Below, in pieces: positions 1 through 9,022 of a stretch of DNA of 64,000 nucleotides. Every line of letters starts with the position of its first letter. Within the stretch, counting starts at the first letter, position 1. The notes below the pieces were generated by a model. The model was not told the DNA's origin, ran no database searches, and worked only from the letters and a program-made list of their open reading frames with translations. The position numbers and the translations under genes were made by a program. Source of the stretch: Trichomonas vaginalis G3 (taxonomy: Eukaryota; Parabasalia; Trichomonadida; Trichomonadidae); contig NC_067204.1 of NCBI RefSeq assembly GCF_026262505.1, positions 12,108,522 to 12,172,521 of the forward strand, read 5' to 3'.

Positions 1-2
1 TT

Positions 3-257
3 CTCATCTCAAAGAAGCACATGTTCGGTGGCGATGAAGAGATTGGTGAAGTCGAATTAAAGCTTTCTGCCTTCGAGCCAAATACAGTTGTTTCTCAAGA
101 GTTCAAGTTATTGAGCCCAAGAAACCAGTCAGTTCCAGCTTCTGTAAGACTCTCTGTCCACTTATCTGAAGATGGCAGCTGCCCATTCTGCGCTCCATTC
201 GGTGGAAAGCTTCTTGCTAACGCTGAAATCCCACACAAGAAGACTTACTTCAACTAA
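3..257 (+). CDS. C2-domain protein, 3' end only
   Basis: The frame is open from the window edge, so the 5' part lies outside. The ~84 residues visible contain FGGDEEIGEVELKL and FKLL, the pattern of the last beta strands of a C2 domain, followed by a short cysteine-bearing tail (CPFCAPFGGK) ending KTYFN. C2 domains bind phospholipid, often with calcium, and small C2 proteins form large families in trichomonads. An ATG at 21 is internal to the conserved domain and unlikely to be the true start. The family call is by pattern only; calcium-binding loops lie upstream and cannot be judged. Confidence 0.6.
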   Translation, partial: LISKKHMFGGDEEIGEVELKLSAFEPNTVVSQEFKLLSPRNQSVPASVRLSVHLSEDGSCPFCAPFGGKLLANAEIPHKKTYFN

Positions 258-743
258 GAAAAAATCAATTAACAGATCACTTTAATTATACTATCATATA
301 TTTATACTATTGTTTTATATATTATATTAAATCTTTTCTATCCCTTCTATCCTTAAATTTAAAACTTTTTTCAAATCATAACAAGAAAAAATGGAAATTT
401 AATGCAAATCCAATATAGAGATCATCAGTTTATCTGTTTTAGTCCAGATTCAATGATTTTATTAATGTAAAATACGCAAGGTAAGTTCCATATCCTATTG
501 ATTATCATTAAAAATGTAAATTTATCAACCACATATCATTGAGAACATGTCACATATCTATAAACTTTCATTCGTTATAAAAATTTTGATGTTCTCTCTA
601 TTCTAAGCTAAAGATATTGAATATCTTTCCAAAAAGAATCAATTAGATTTATTTTTCACTAATGTCTTTATAATAGTATGTTAAAATAATTAAATTAAAA
701 TATTATTTTTTTATTGTTTCAAAAAATAATTTAAAATTCTTCT
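258..743. other. AT-rich intergenic DNA
   Basis: No gene or repeat recognised. It separates the ends of two convergent genes. Confidence 0.6.
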
Positions 744-3700
744 TTAATCCTTAAAAATCAAAGCGATTTCTGGAGCGAACTCTGTCATGAACTTGTATAA
801 AGCAGAGGATTCCTTAGCAGCAGACTGTAACTTGAGGGACTTCTCTTCGTTGAGAGCCTGCTGGAACTCATCGCTGTCATCGAATCTTGTCTTGAATTCC
901 TTGAATTCCTGAGAGTTGACGTGAGCGATTGCCAAAGCAGCTGTTGCGTCAATTACGTAGTTCTCGATCTGTGCCTTTTCCAACTTAATTGATTGATCGA
1001 GTACATCCTTCTGGTCAGCCTGTGACATCAAGTTCTTCTCGAGGGACAACAAAGCCTTGAATGGTTTGTCGTCTTCAGCCTCTTGCAAAGCGATTCCATT
1101 GACGAAAGCCAATCTCTTGAGCAATGTGATTGCCTTGATTGATACATCTGGCTTTGGATCTGCGAGTGCCATGCAAGTGATGTCTGTGAATCTCTTTGCG
1201 AACTCGTAATCAGCAGCCTTGTCAACAACAATAGTAAGTAACGAAACAGCTGTTGCTCTCATGTGCTGGCCGACATCGATCTTCAAGAGCATGTCACCAA
1301 CTGTTTGTTCTTCGATGTGGGAGTTGTTGAATTTAGCGCATGATTCGATCTTTGCGAAATTGTCGATGATGACTTTTTCGCCGCCTTCCAATTTGGCGTT
1401 TTCTACCAAAACGGAAAGGATGTGTGCTGTCAAGAGAGGCTTCTCTGGATTGATGTGTTTGAGGGCCTTCTCGACAACTTGTGATGCCTTCTTCTCGCAT
1501 TTGATTCTTGGGAAGTAAAGAGCCAAAGCGTGGAAAGTGATTTGTGATGGGAATTCGAAGATTTTCTCCAAGATTGCATCAGAAACTTCAATGATGTAAG
1601 AGATGGATTGTGAGCATGTTCTTGCGTTCTTGTCGTTATCATTGAATCCTTTGAAGAATCCGAAGATTTCTTCCAATAACTTGTCATCAACTTTAGATTC
1701 AGAAACATGTTCAGCGAAAGCAGCCAAAGCAGTGAGTGCTGACTGTCTTGTGTTTGCATCCTTTGACTGAGAAATGAGTTTGTTAAGGATAGAAGCAGAT
1801 TTAACAGCAGCCAAACCAATGGAATAAGAAGCAGCGATTGAGTTCTCTGAGTTCTGTGCTGTCAATCCAAATAAATGGTCGACAAGTTTGCTGTTGTTGG
1901 AAATATCTGCCTTCAATGCGTAGTAACCGAGGATTCTGATTGAAAGGGAATCATCCTTTCCAATGAACTGCTCAGCCGATTGCTCTGAGAGAGCCTTTCC
2001 GATGACAACTGGTAAATCAGCTGGTGCCAATTTGATGAGTTCATCGAAATAGTTCTGTGACTGGCAGCCGAAGTAAAACTCGCTTGCTGATTCTAAGAAG
2101 TTCTTGTTGTTTGGTTTTGTAAGAGCTTCTTTGATTGAGTTATGGATAGCGTTGTTCATTGATTCTTCCTTGTATTTCAAGACATTCTTCAATGCGAGAG
2201 ATCTGATCTGTGCATCGTTACTTGTAATGGATTCGATGGCTTGTGTTGTCACTTTGGATGTTTCGAAGCCATTTATCTTTCCACAGTATTCAAATGCATA
2301 TAAACCTCTCATGTGAACACCTGTGTCTGATTTCTGTTTCAAGCAGTTGATGATGAATTCAGACAACTGTTTTGCATGTGGCTGAAGGAGTTCTGGCTTT
2401 GTTGATGCAATTAATGTGAATGCACCACTCAATCTAAGCATTGCAAACATGTTTCCAAGTGATTTGACAAATAATTCGACAATTGTCTTTGTTATTTCTT
2501 CTTCGCTGTAAAGAACTGCGAAAATTGCCAATGCGTTGATCGAATTGACAAAGAGTTCTTTAGATTCTTCCTTAGAAATCAAGAACTCTGCGATGCTTGC
2601 GAGTTCTTCGTTGTATGTCGGTTTCATGATCAAAACAGACTCGAACATGGAAATGATTGGAAGAATGCTGTAGTTCTTGAATTCATCGGCATTCTCAACA
2701 AAGATGCTGATAGCATTGACAATGTTCTCTGTGAGACAACGCTGTGAAATGGCAACAATGAGAGTGCAGACTTGGCGGGAACTTTCATCGCCAAAGTGCT
2801 GGAGAGCACCATCGAGGAACTTCAATGCGAAATCTTCGTCGAAATCTTGGAGATATGGAACGATTTTGGCGGAAATTTCAACAATGTTGGCGAAGTGGAC
2901 GTTGGATGTAGCGAATCTGACTGCATTCAACATGTTCTCGTGGATTTGTGGTAATTCGTCGGATAACTCTTTCGGAACTTGGATTCCGGAGTTGATGATC
3001 ATCTCTGTTTGGAGTAAGAGCTTGAAGGCTTCGAGTTCGACAACAGGATCGATATCGATGATGGCATTTTCGAGGATATCTGGTGATCCGGCAATGTATG
3101 AAATATAATTTGACTTATCTTGATTGAGAAGGGCCTGTAAGAGCTCGAAACTGACGGCTCTGATCTTGGATCCCTTGTTAGATGACATTTCGTTCGATCC
3201 GGCATCGAGAGCTGTGACTTCGAGATTTGCATCGCCGAAAATTTCGTCGTCGTCGATATCTTCCTCATCAGACTCATCGGCCTCTTCAACGGAGATGGTT
3301 TCGAAGAGAATGGAAGAGAAGTTGATGGCAAATTCGTATAATTTTTCTTCGAATTGCTTTGTTGTTGCTGGGAATGTATTGACAAGGATGGCGATGGACT
3401 TAAGGATCTTTGTGGAGTTAGCGATCAACGTGGCGTCTGGATCTTCGGCCATTAAACCATCGAAATTCTTAGAAATGTAATCGATGAGCAATTCCATGAC
3501 ATCCTTGACGTAGTTGGACAATTTGGTTGGTGCTGTCTCGATAAGGGAGGAAAGGACTAAATATGTGGAAAAGTTCTTGATATTTTCTTCTCTCTTGGCG
3601 AAATCGTTGAAAATGTAGTTAAGGGTGTTAGGCTGGATGAACTTACTGAGGTTCTTGATGATGCCCAAGAAGCCTTCAACGATTTGGATGACATCTGTAT

Positions 3701-4319
3701 GACGACTGATTCTGGCTGTTGCTTTGTCGACAATTTGCTCTATTTCCTCTTCAGTGAATAACTCTGGCTTGGTTTCAACGACTACGGCGAAGCTGTTGAT
3801 GAAATGGAGGAATTTATATTTATTATTTGTTTCGAACGGCATACTAAGGATTTGATCGATTTTGCTTGATCCGAATACCTTGAACATGGTCTTAAGACGA
3901 TCCTTCTCGTATTCATTGCAGTGGGCAAAGATATTTCTGCATGTAATGAGACCAGTTTCGCCTTTGAGGTTATCTAAGAGGATGAATTCGTATACTTTGT
4001 TGCAGAATTGCTCGAAGTAGTTAATATCAATATATCTGGCCATTGCGGTCAAGCAATTGACTGCATCGTCAATTAAGCCGGCTGGGTTCTTTAAAGAGAA
4101 CCTGTCTTGTAATCTGGTGAAGAATAACTTAAAATGGTGCTCGGCGTTGAACTTGATATACTGATTTTCATTGATCTTCTTAGTCAAATCTTGGAGAAGA
4201 AAAACTATGTAGTCTACATCAGTAGATGTACTACGCTGATTGAAGTTAGCATAATTCAATGATTTATCATCGTTGACAACGGGGAGATTCTTTTTCTCTG
4301 CGTCTGTTTTCGGAGGCAT
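744..4319 (-). CDS. CAND1-like HEAT-repeat protein (cullin exchange factor)
   Basis: A 1191-residue, mostly helical protein made of HEAT-type repeats throughout, close to the ~1230 residues of CAND1. Seen: an acidic stretch at about residues 345-362 (DESDEEDIDDDE) followed at once by KIRAVSFELL, the same order as the acidic insert and KVRRAA segment of CAND1. The last ~200 residues (IDVGQHMRATAVSLLTIVVD, then a segment ending FKEFKTRFDDSDEFQQALNEE) resemble the CAND1 C-terminus. CAND1 binds cullin-RBX1 and exchanges SCF substrate receptors. The start is the first ATG after stops in all frames, MPPKTD. Importin-beta or other HEAT proteins are the main alternative; family assignment is moderate. 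Confidence 0.55.
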   Translation of the reverse strand: MPPKTDAEKKNLPVVNDDKSLNYANFNQRSTSTDVDYIVFLLQDLTKKINENQYIKFNAEHHFKLFFTRLQDRFSLKNPAGLIDDAVNCLTAMARYIDINYFEQFCNKVYEFILLDNLKGETGLITCRNIFAHCNEYEKDRLKTMFKVFGSSKIDQILSMPFETNNKYKFLHFINSFAVVVETKPELFTEEEIEQIVDKATARISRHTDVIQIVEGFLGIIKNLSKFIQPNTLNYIFNDFAKREENIKNFSTYLVLSSLIETAPTKLSNYVKDVMELLIDYISKNFDGLMAEDPDATLIANSTKILKSIAILVNTFPATTKQFEEKLYEFAINFSSILFETISVEEADESDEEDIDDDEIFGDANLEVTALDAGSNEMSSNKGSKIRAVSFELLQALLNQDKSNYISYIAGSPDILENAIIDIDPVVELEAFKLLLQTEMIINSGIQVPKELSDELPQIHENMLNAVRFATSNVHFANIVEISAKIVPYLQDFDEDFALKFLDGALQHFGDESSRQVCTLIVAISQRCLTENIVNAISIFVENADEFKNYSILPIISMFESVLIMKPTYNEELASIAEFLISKEESKELFVNSINALAIFAVLYSEEEITKTIVELFVKSLGNMFAMLRLSGAFTLIASTKPELLQPHAKQLSEFIINCLKQKSDTGVHMRGLYAFEYCGKINGFETSKVTTQAIESITSNDAQIRSLALKNVLKYKEESMNNAIHNSIKEALTKPNNKNFLESASEFYFGCQSQNYFDELIKLAPADLPVVIGKALSEQSAEQFIGKDDSLSIRILGYYALKADISNNSKLVDHLFGLTAQNSENSIAASYSIGLAAVKSASILNKLISQSKDANTRQSALTALAAFAEHVSESKVDDKLLEEIFGFFKGFNDNDKNARTCSQSISYIIEVSDAILEKIFEFPSQITFHALALYFPRIKCEKKASQVVEKALKHINPEKPLLTAHILSVLVENAKLEGGEKVIIDNFAKIESCAKFNNSHIEEQTVGDMLLKIDVGQHMRATAVSLLTIVVDKAADYEFAKRFTDITCMALADPKPDVSIKAITLLKRLAFVNGIALQEAEDDKPFKALLSLEKNLMSQADQKDVLDQSIKLEKAQIENYVIDATAALAIAHVNSQEFKEFKTRFDDSDEFQQALNEEKSLKLQSAAKESSALYKFMTEFAPEIALIFKD

Positions 4320-5175
4320 CTATTAAAAATGTTGATCTGTGTAAACTATTCAATCCTGGCAATTTTTATTTCAATATAATGACGACAAAAAAAAATTTTT
4401 TCCAGCCAAAAAATTTTTTCGGCCAATTATAAGAAGTTCAAAAGGTAGTATTAGAAATAGCTTGTTTTGTTTTTTCATAAAACAATTTAGGAAAAATTCC
4501 AATTAAATTCCATTACAATGACAATTAAAGCACATATGATAGAATCTATGAGTTGATTTCAGGTAAGTTAGGGGTTGATGTGATCATTTTACAAAATTGA
4601 TGAATAATTTCCAATATAATTTTGAGATATTGTCTTATTTCTACGCAGAACATTGCCATTTCTTCTATTTATCTAAGAACTGTAGTTTTACAGTAGAGCC
4701 AAATGGTGAAATTGAGGTTATTAGGAGTCAAATTTACAAATTTGACTTATATTTCGTAATTCCGTTGAGAAATAATCATTAATCACTAGTCATGTAATAA
4801 CCAATGAAAATCATAGATCAATAGAATAATGGTAAATTTTGAGAAAGTCTGGTCGGACCATTCCGCAATGATGACCACATCGCTACTTTCTGATAAAGAT
4901 GATAAGACCCGGTCTGAGTGGAATCAAAATTATAATATACTATTATTTAGAGGCCAATAGCAAACTATATTTAAATATTTACTTACCCTTTGAGAAAAAT
5001 ATATAATATTTAGTAAGAGATTTAGCTTTCACTCTGGGTTTACACTCTCTATCATGTTATTTATATTTTGTTCGGGATATAATATCTTTAATTTTTCGAT
5101 AACAAACATTTAATTTTATTTTAAGTAAAATACAATAAAAAATTATATATGAAGTTATATCTATTACTGAGCGTA
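4320..5175. other. Intergenic DNA, no clear gene
   Basis: AT-rich, with homopurine/pyrimidine runs near 4388-4430. A 61-codon plus-strand frame at 4597-4782 has no recognisable motif and is not supported as a gene. Confidence 0.5.
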
Positions 5176-5817
5176 TTAGAAATCGTCAACAATCTTTGAG
5201 CGTTTCTTCTTTTTCTCAGGAGGTGCCATTGGAGCTGGTCTGCTAAGCAAATCGTTGGTATTGGCTGGATTAAATTGTGGTGGTGGCTTCTTTGGCATAT
5301 TTGGACGTAGAATTTGACCTGTTGGACGTGGAATTGGATTTGGACGCTGCTGAGGTTGCGCTGCTTGCTGATTTTTCATTTTTTCATCTTGCAATGCATA
5401 GTAATCGCTTGGTGACATAAGCTTTGCCTTTGTAGTAAAATGAACATTCTGTTGTGGAGTGAATTGAGGGATGATGAAAGGATCTACATATCCATCATTT
5501 CGTGGCGGAATATTTACTTCAAATTTCTCGGAAGTATTAACATGAGGATAATCTTTAAACATTTCATAAGTTGATAAAACCCAATCATTAGTAGATTTTG
5601 ATGCTTGTTGAAGTAATTGTTGATACCCATCTTTGATTTCTGCAAATTGCGCTTCGGATAAGAAAGCGACCGATTGAATCCAGATGGATTGAACGTATGG
5701 ATCAAAATCATTGAAATGATGAGTAATTTCCATGATTCTAGTCGAATCTAGTTTCTTTGAAGCCTCAATAGTAGAATTCGGCTTCAAGAGCAACATATTC
5801 ATCGCTTTAACATCCAT
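5176..5817 (-). CDS. NELF-A-like protein with HDAg domain
   Basis: A 213-residue protein. Residues ~20-95 (RIMEITHHFNDFDPYVQS, then QQASKSTNDWVLSTYEMFKDYP) follow the pattern of the HDAg/NELF-A N-terminal domain, whose human form reads DNIRLCF, then LASLDSDPWVLMVADILKSFP. A later FTPQQNVHF segment recalls LTPPVKHF of NELF-A. The second half is rich in proline and glutamine and ends in a basic KKKKRSK stretch likely to be a nuclear signal. NELF-A is part of the negative elongation factor that pauses RNA polymerase II. It is much shorter than human NELF-A (~530). An initiator-like TCACT lies 25 bases upstream on the minus strand. This is a pattern match, not a search result. Confidence 0.5.
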   Translation of the reverse strand: MDVKAMNMLLLKPNSTIEASKKLDSTRIMEITHHFNDFDPYVQSIWIQSVAFLSEAQFAEIKDGYQQLLQQASKSTNDWVLSTYEMFKDYPHVNTSEKFEVNIPPRNDGYVDPFIIPQFTPQQNVHFTTKAKLMSPSDYYALQDEKMKNQQAAQPQQRPNPIPRPTGQILRPNMPKKPPPQFNPANTNDLLSRPAPMAPPEKKKKRSKIVDDF

Positions 5818-5841
5818 TTTGAAGTTTCCAATAATATAAAA

Positions 5842-5846
5842 AGTGA
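5842..5846 (-). promoter_or_regulatory. Initiator-like TCACT upstream of NELF-A-like gene
   Basis: On the minus strand the sequence reads GTGTCACTTTTTA about 25 bases before the ATG. It fits the trichomonad initiator consensus TCA(C/T)(T/A). Confidence 0.45.
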
Positions 5847-6428
5847 CACTCTATATGAAGATTTATTTTCTTTCACTATGTTAGGAATAGTACTTGTACT
5901 TATATTGTGATAGTAAAAAGATCCTTGTTTTTGAAATTCACCACGATTAAATTTTGAAATTTTAATTATTGCAGTTTTGACCAATTTTATAGGGAATTTG
6001 TTTTGTATATATAAAATATAATCAAAATGATTATATTTATTTTTTCCAAATTTTTTCAATTTTCTAAAAAATGAAAATTATCTTGTAGAAATTAAATTTC
6101 AAATTTTTATTTTCAAAATTTTCTTGGAATTTCTAGGGGGCATCCATAGGAACAATTACATAAAACTCAACATTTTTGATCTGAAAAATTGGAATTTGGC
6201 AGGTTTTTTGAAAAATTTATCAATTATTAACTGTTTTTGCGACATTAATACACCAAGATATGCCATATTTCAAGAATATAAAATAATTTTCATAGTGAAA
6301 GATGTTCAAACAATGTTATAAGATCTTTTCATTTTCGAATCTTGTATAAACTTTCATAATCTCATCAATAAATTTCACAAGGAATATATAAACCTTCTTA
6401 ATTCAAAAGATATTTTATCAAAATCGAG
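5847..6428. other. AT-rich divergent intergenic region
   Basis: Lies between two divergently transcribed genes. No gene supported; short frames here are very AT-rich and lack motifs. Confidence 0.5.
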
Positions 6429-6433
6429 TCACT
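6429..6433 (+). promoter_or_regulatory. Initiator-like TCACT upstream of phosphatase gene
   Basis: GAGTCACTTTTTCACATC lies just before the ATG at 6446; TCACT matches the trichomonad initiator at the usual short distance. Confidence 0.5.
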
Positions 6434-6445
6434 TTTTCACATCAA

Positions 6446-7345
6446 ATGTCTGAAGCAAATTTAGCTGTTTGTAAGGAGTTAGTCAACCTAATTCAAAATC
6501 CAAATGCTGCTAGATGTATGCAGATGAAGATCAACAGCACATTTTGCAGGTGGCTATGCGAGACAGCTTCAGAGATATTTAAAGAAGAACCAAATGTATT
6601 AAAAGTGTCCGGAAAGGCAGTCATTGTTGGCGACATTCATGGCCAATTAGATGACCTCATCCGCATTCTCAAAGCAACATTCCCACTAAAGGAGACGTCC
6701 TTTATATTCCTAGGAGACTATGTAGATCGTGGCAAGAATTCTGTTGAAGTTATATCTCTTTTATTTTCATTGAAAGTTTTATACCCACAAAGATTTTTCA
6801 TTCTCAGAGGAAACCATGAAAGCAGAGTCACAACAATGAAACAAGGTTTTATGGCAGAGTGCAGATCAAAGATGAATAAGAAAGTATATGATTATTTTGT
6901 TGAATGCTTTGATAAGATCCCAATTTGCGCTGTTTTGAATGATCAAGTTTTCTGTGTTCATGGTGGCCTATCTCCCTATGCTGAGAGCATTTCTTCGATT
7001 GATGAGATTGATCGATTCTGCGAGATTCCTGAGAGCGGAATATTTATGGATTTAACTTGGGCAGATCCAGCTGTAATTGATGAAGATTTTTCAAAATCTC
7101 CACGTGGAGAAACGTTTATCTTTGGAAAGTCTGCAGTAGCAAAGTTTTTAGAAAAGAACAATTTGAAACAAGTTATAAGGGCACATGAAATGATACCAGA
7201 AGGTTTTGAAAAACCATATGGAGATGATTCTTTGATAACAATCTTCAGTAATGAAAATTACTCAGGTTCCGGAAATAGAGCTGCATATATTATTCACGAT
7301 GGAGAGTCAAAGATTATCACACTCCCAAAGTTTTTAAAGAAATAA
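6446..7345 (+). CDS. PPP-family serine/threonine phosphatase catalytic subunit (PP1-like)
   Basis: A 299-residue protein with all PPP signature motifs in order: GDIHGQ (~62), GDYVDRG (~90), RGNHE (~121), CVHGG (~171) and RAHE (~245). These supply the two-metal site that hydrolyses phosphoserine/threonine. The length and LTWADP, FIFG spacing fit the PP1/PP2A group. The usual NYCG motif near the C-terminus is NYSG here, so the common cysteine is replaced by serine, and the C-terminal tail is short. Trichomonads have many PPP genes, so the exact class is uncertain. The ATG is the first in the frame and follows an initiator-like site by 12 bases. Confidence 0.92.
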   Translation: MSEANLAVCKELVNLIQNPNAARCMQMKINSTFCRWLCETASEIFKEEPNVLKVSGKAVIVGDIHGQLDDLIRILKATFPLKETSFIFLGDYVDRGKNSVEVISLLFSLKVLYPQRFFILRGNHESRVTTMKQGFMAECRSKMNKKVYDYFVECFDKIPICAVLNDQVFCVHGGLSPYAESISSIDEIDRFCEIPESGIFMDLTWADPAVIDEDFSKSPRGETFIFGKSAVAKFLEKNNLKQVIRAHEMIPEGFEKPYGDDSLITIFSNENYSGSGNRAAYIIHDGESKIITLPKFLKK

Positions 7346-7955
7346 ATATTATAATGATTTCAAAAAATACATATGGTTATGATTGATATTTTATGCAAAA
7401 ACTCTTAAATTTTATAAAAGCGATGTACTATATGATCTTCCAAAATAGATAAGTTTGATTATTTCATCAACTCTTTGATATTCCAAAATTTGTATAGCAA
7501 ATACTTGTTTGGTGATGAAATCAAGTAAACATACATAATAAGAACATATTCTTTATGACGTTTTACTTTCATATATAGATTTATCTAGTTTTTGAATGAG
7601 ATTTAAGCTAAATATGAAAATTAGTCTTATCATTCATGTGCATAAATCATAATGATAGTGAATATAAACGAAAGCATAGATAAATTGAAAAGAAAACACA
7701 AAATATTTATTCTGATTTTATTTTACTACCATCCATCATAAATATACCCGAATACATCAATTATTGGCAACTGAATATGTTAAAATTAACAATTAAAAAA
7801 TAAATTAAAAATACATTTTCAATTTGAAAACAATTCAGTAATTTTCTGTAGAAAGTAAAAGTATTCGAGGCTGTATTCATGATGGCTGTAGTAAAATCCA
7901 TTAAATATTCAATTAAATATCGGAAATAACAATTTTTTTTTTGTAAAAAACGCAA
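7346..7955. other. AT-rich intergenic DNA
   Basis: Lies between convergent genes. No gene, repeat or terminator signal is recognised beyond A/T runs. Confidence 0.55.
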
Positions 7956-8765
7956 TTAAATATTAAGAGCAGCAGCTGCCTTTGAAATCAATTGTCTTCC
8001 TTCTGCGAAACTGCGCTGTGCTGCAATCACTTGATCATTTGAACAGTCTAGAAGAGAAAGTATAACAGGAATCAATCTGGTTTGCGTTTGTGAGTCTCCA
8101 ATAAAGAATTCTAAAAGAACTCTTTTCAGATAAATCTTCAGGACGTTAGCATCAGAAGATTGGGCAGAAGAAGATGGATTATGCTTATCAGATGGGGCTG
8201 ATTCTTTTGTAGTATCTGTTATGGTAACTCCACTCGGATAAACTGACTGTGGTTCTCCAATAGAATATGTATTATCTTCATTTAATGTAACAGCGTGTTT
8301 TTTAAGAATAATTACATGCTTAGGACGTGAGATCTTTCTGTTCTTTGCTTTTTCTTGCTCGAGTTCGTCGCAAACTTTATGATATTTCGTTTCAAGTTCT
8401 GCATAAAGCATATTTGATTTCTCAAGCATTTGCTTCATCCTCTCATTTCTCTTTTGAGCTGCTTCACTGCCGACTCCTGACTGTAATCTCATAGTTAGAT
8501 CATTTAATTCGCCTTCGAGCTGGTTAATTCTCTCAGATTGCTTATTTGAGAAATTCCTATGCTCTTCTAATTCTTTATTGAGTGATTCTATATGTCTGTC
8601 ACGATCACTTAAGTCGAGTTGAAGTGCTGTAATTTGTGCTTCACGACTTTTATCACTTCGCATTGATTTCGTAAGCAAGCCTTTGAGCTTGATTATTTTT
8701 GTCTCTTTTTGGCTGAGTTCTTCTTGGACTTTCTCTAATTGAGCTTGAAGAGATTCGATATCCAT
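7956..8765 (-). CDS. GRIP-domain golgin-like coiled-coil protein
   Basis: About 269 residues. Residues ~1-145 are continuous coiled coil (LQAQLEKVQEELSQKETKI and following heptads). Residues ~208-255 (LKIYLKRVLLEFF, then LIPVILSLLDCSNDQV) match the GRIP domain, including the conserved tyrosine, which binds Arl1-GTP and places golgins on the trans-Golgi. The middle is serine-rich and likely flexible. The ATG at 8765 (MDIESL) is chosen; the frame extends two codons upstream only through a GTG. It is short for a golgin but has the expected layout of a long coil with a C-terminal GRIP domain. Probable role: vesicle tethering at the Golgi. Confidence 0.8.
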   Translation of the reverse strand: MDIESLQAQLEKVQEELSQKETKIIKLKGLLTKSMRSDKSREAQITALQLDLSDRDRHIESLNKELEEHRNFSNKQSERINQLEGELNDLTMRLQSGVGSEAAQKRNERMKQMLEKSNMLYAELETKYHKVCDELEQEKAKNRKISRPKHVIILKKHAVTLNEDNTYSIGEPQSVYPSGVTITDTTKESAPSDKHNPSSSAQSSDANVLKIYLKRVLLEFFIGDSQTQTRLIPVILSLLDCSNDQVIAAQRSFAEGRQLISKAAAALNI

Positions 8766-9022
8766 TGTCACTTTTCTCGTTTTCCATTGCTGAATTCTCT
8801 ATTTCAGAAGTGTTTTGGGATTCGAAACCAACTTCAAACGAAAAACAAACGAAAGTTAATATATTAAATCAAAAATATTCGCAAAATCATCAAATTAGGA
8901 AGAATTTTATAGAAAATATTTAACTCATTACATAAAATATTTGATGTAAATAATAATAAAAAAACTTTTCTATTTTTATTTTCAATAAAAAAAATATCTA
9001 AAATAATATAAAAAAACAAAGC

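Noticed and set aside
470-490. GGTAAG-type splice donor signals (also at 4562)
   Set aside because: No matching branch/acceptor pattern or interrupted frame nearby.
4597-4782. 61-codon plus-strand frame MMNNFQYNFEIL
   Set aside because: No motif, no initiator, AT-driven composition; not supported as a gene.
6124-6321. 65-codon plus-strand frame upstream of the phosphatase
   Set aside because: No proper ATG context or similarity; lies in AT-rich promoter DNA.
7761-7955. 64-codon minus-strand frame after the GRIP gene
   Set aside because: Phe/Ile/Asn-rich composition of AT-rich non-coding DNA; no start signal.
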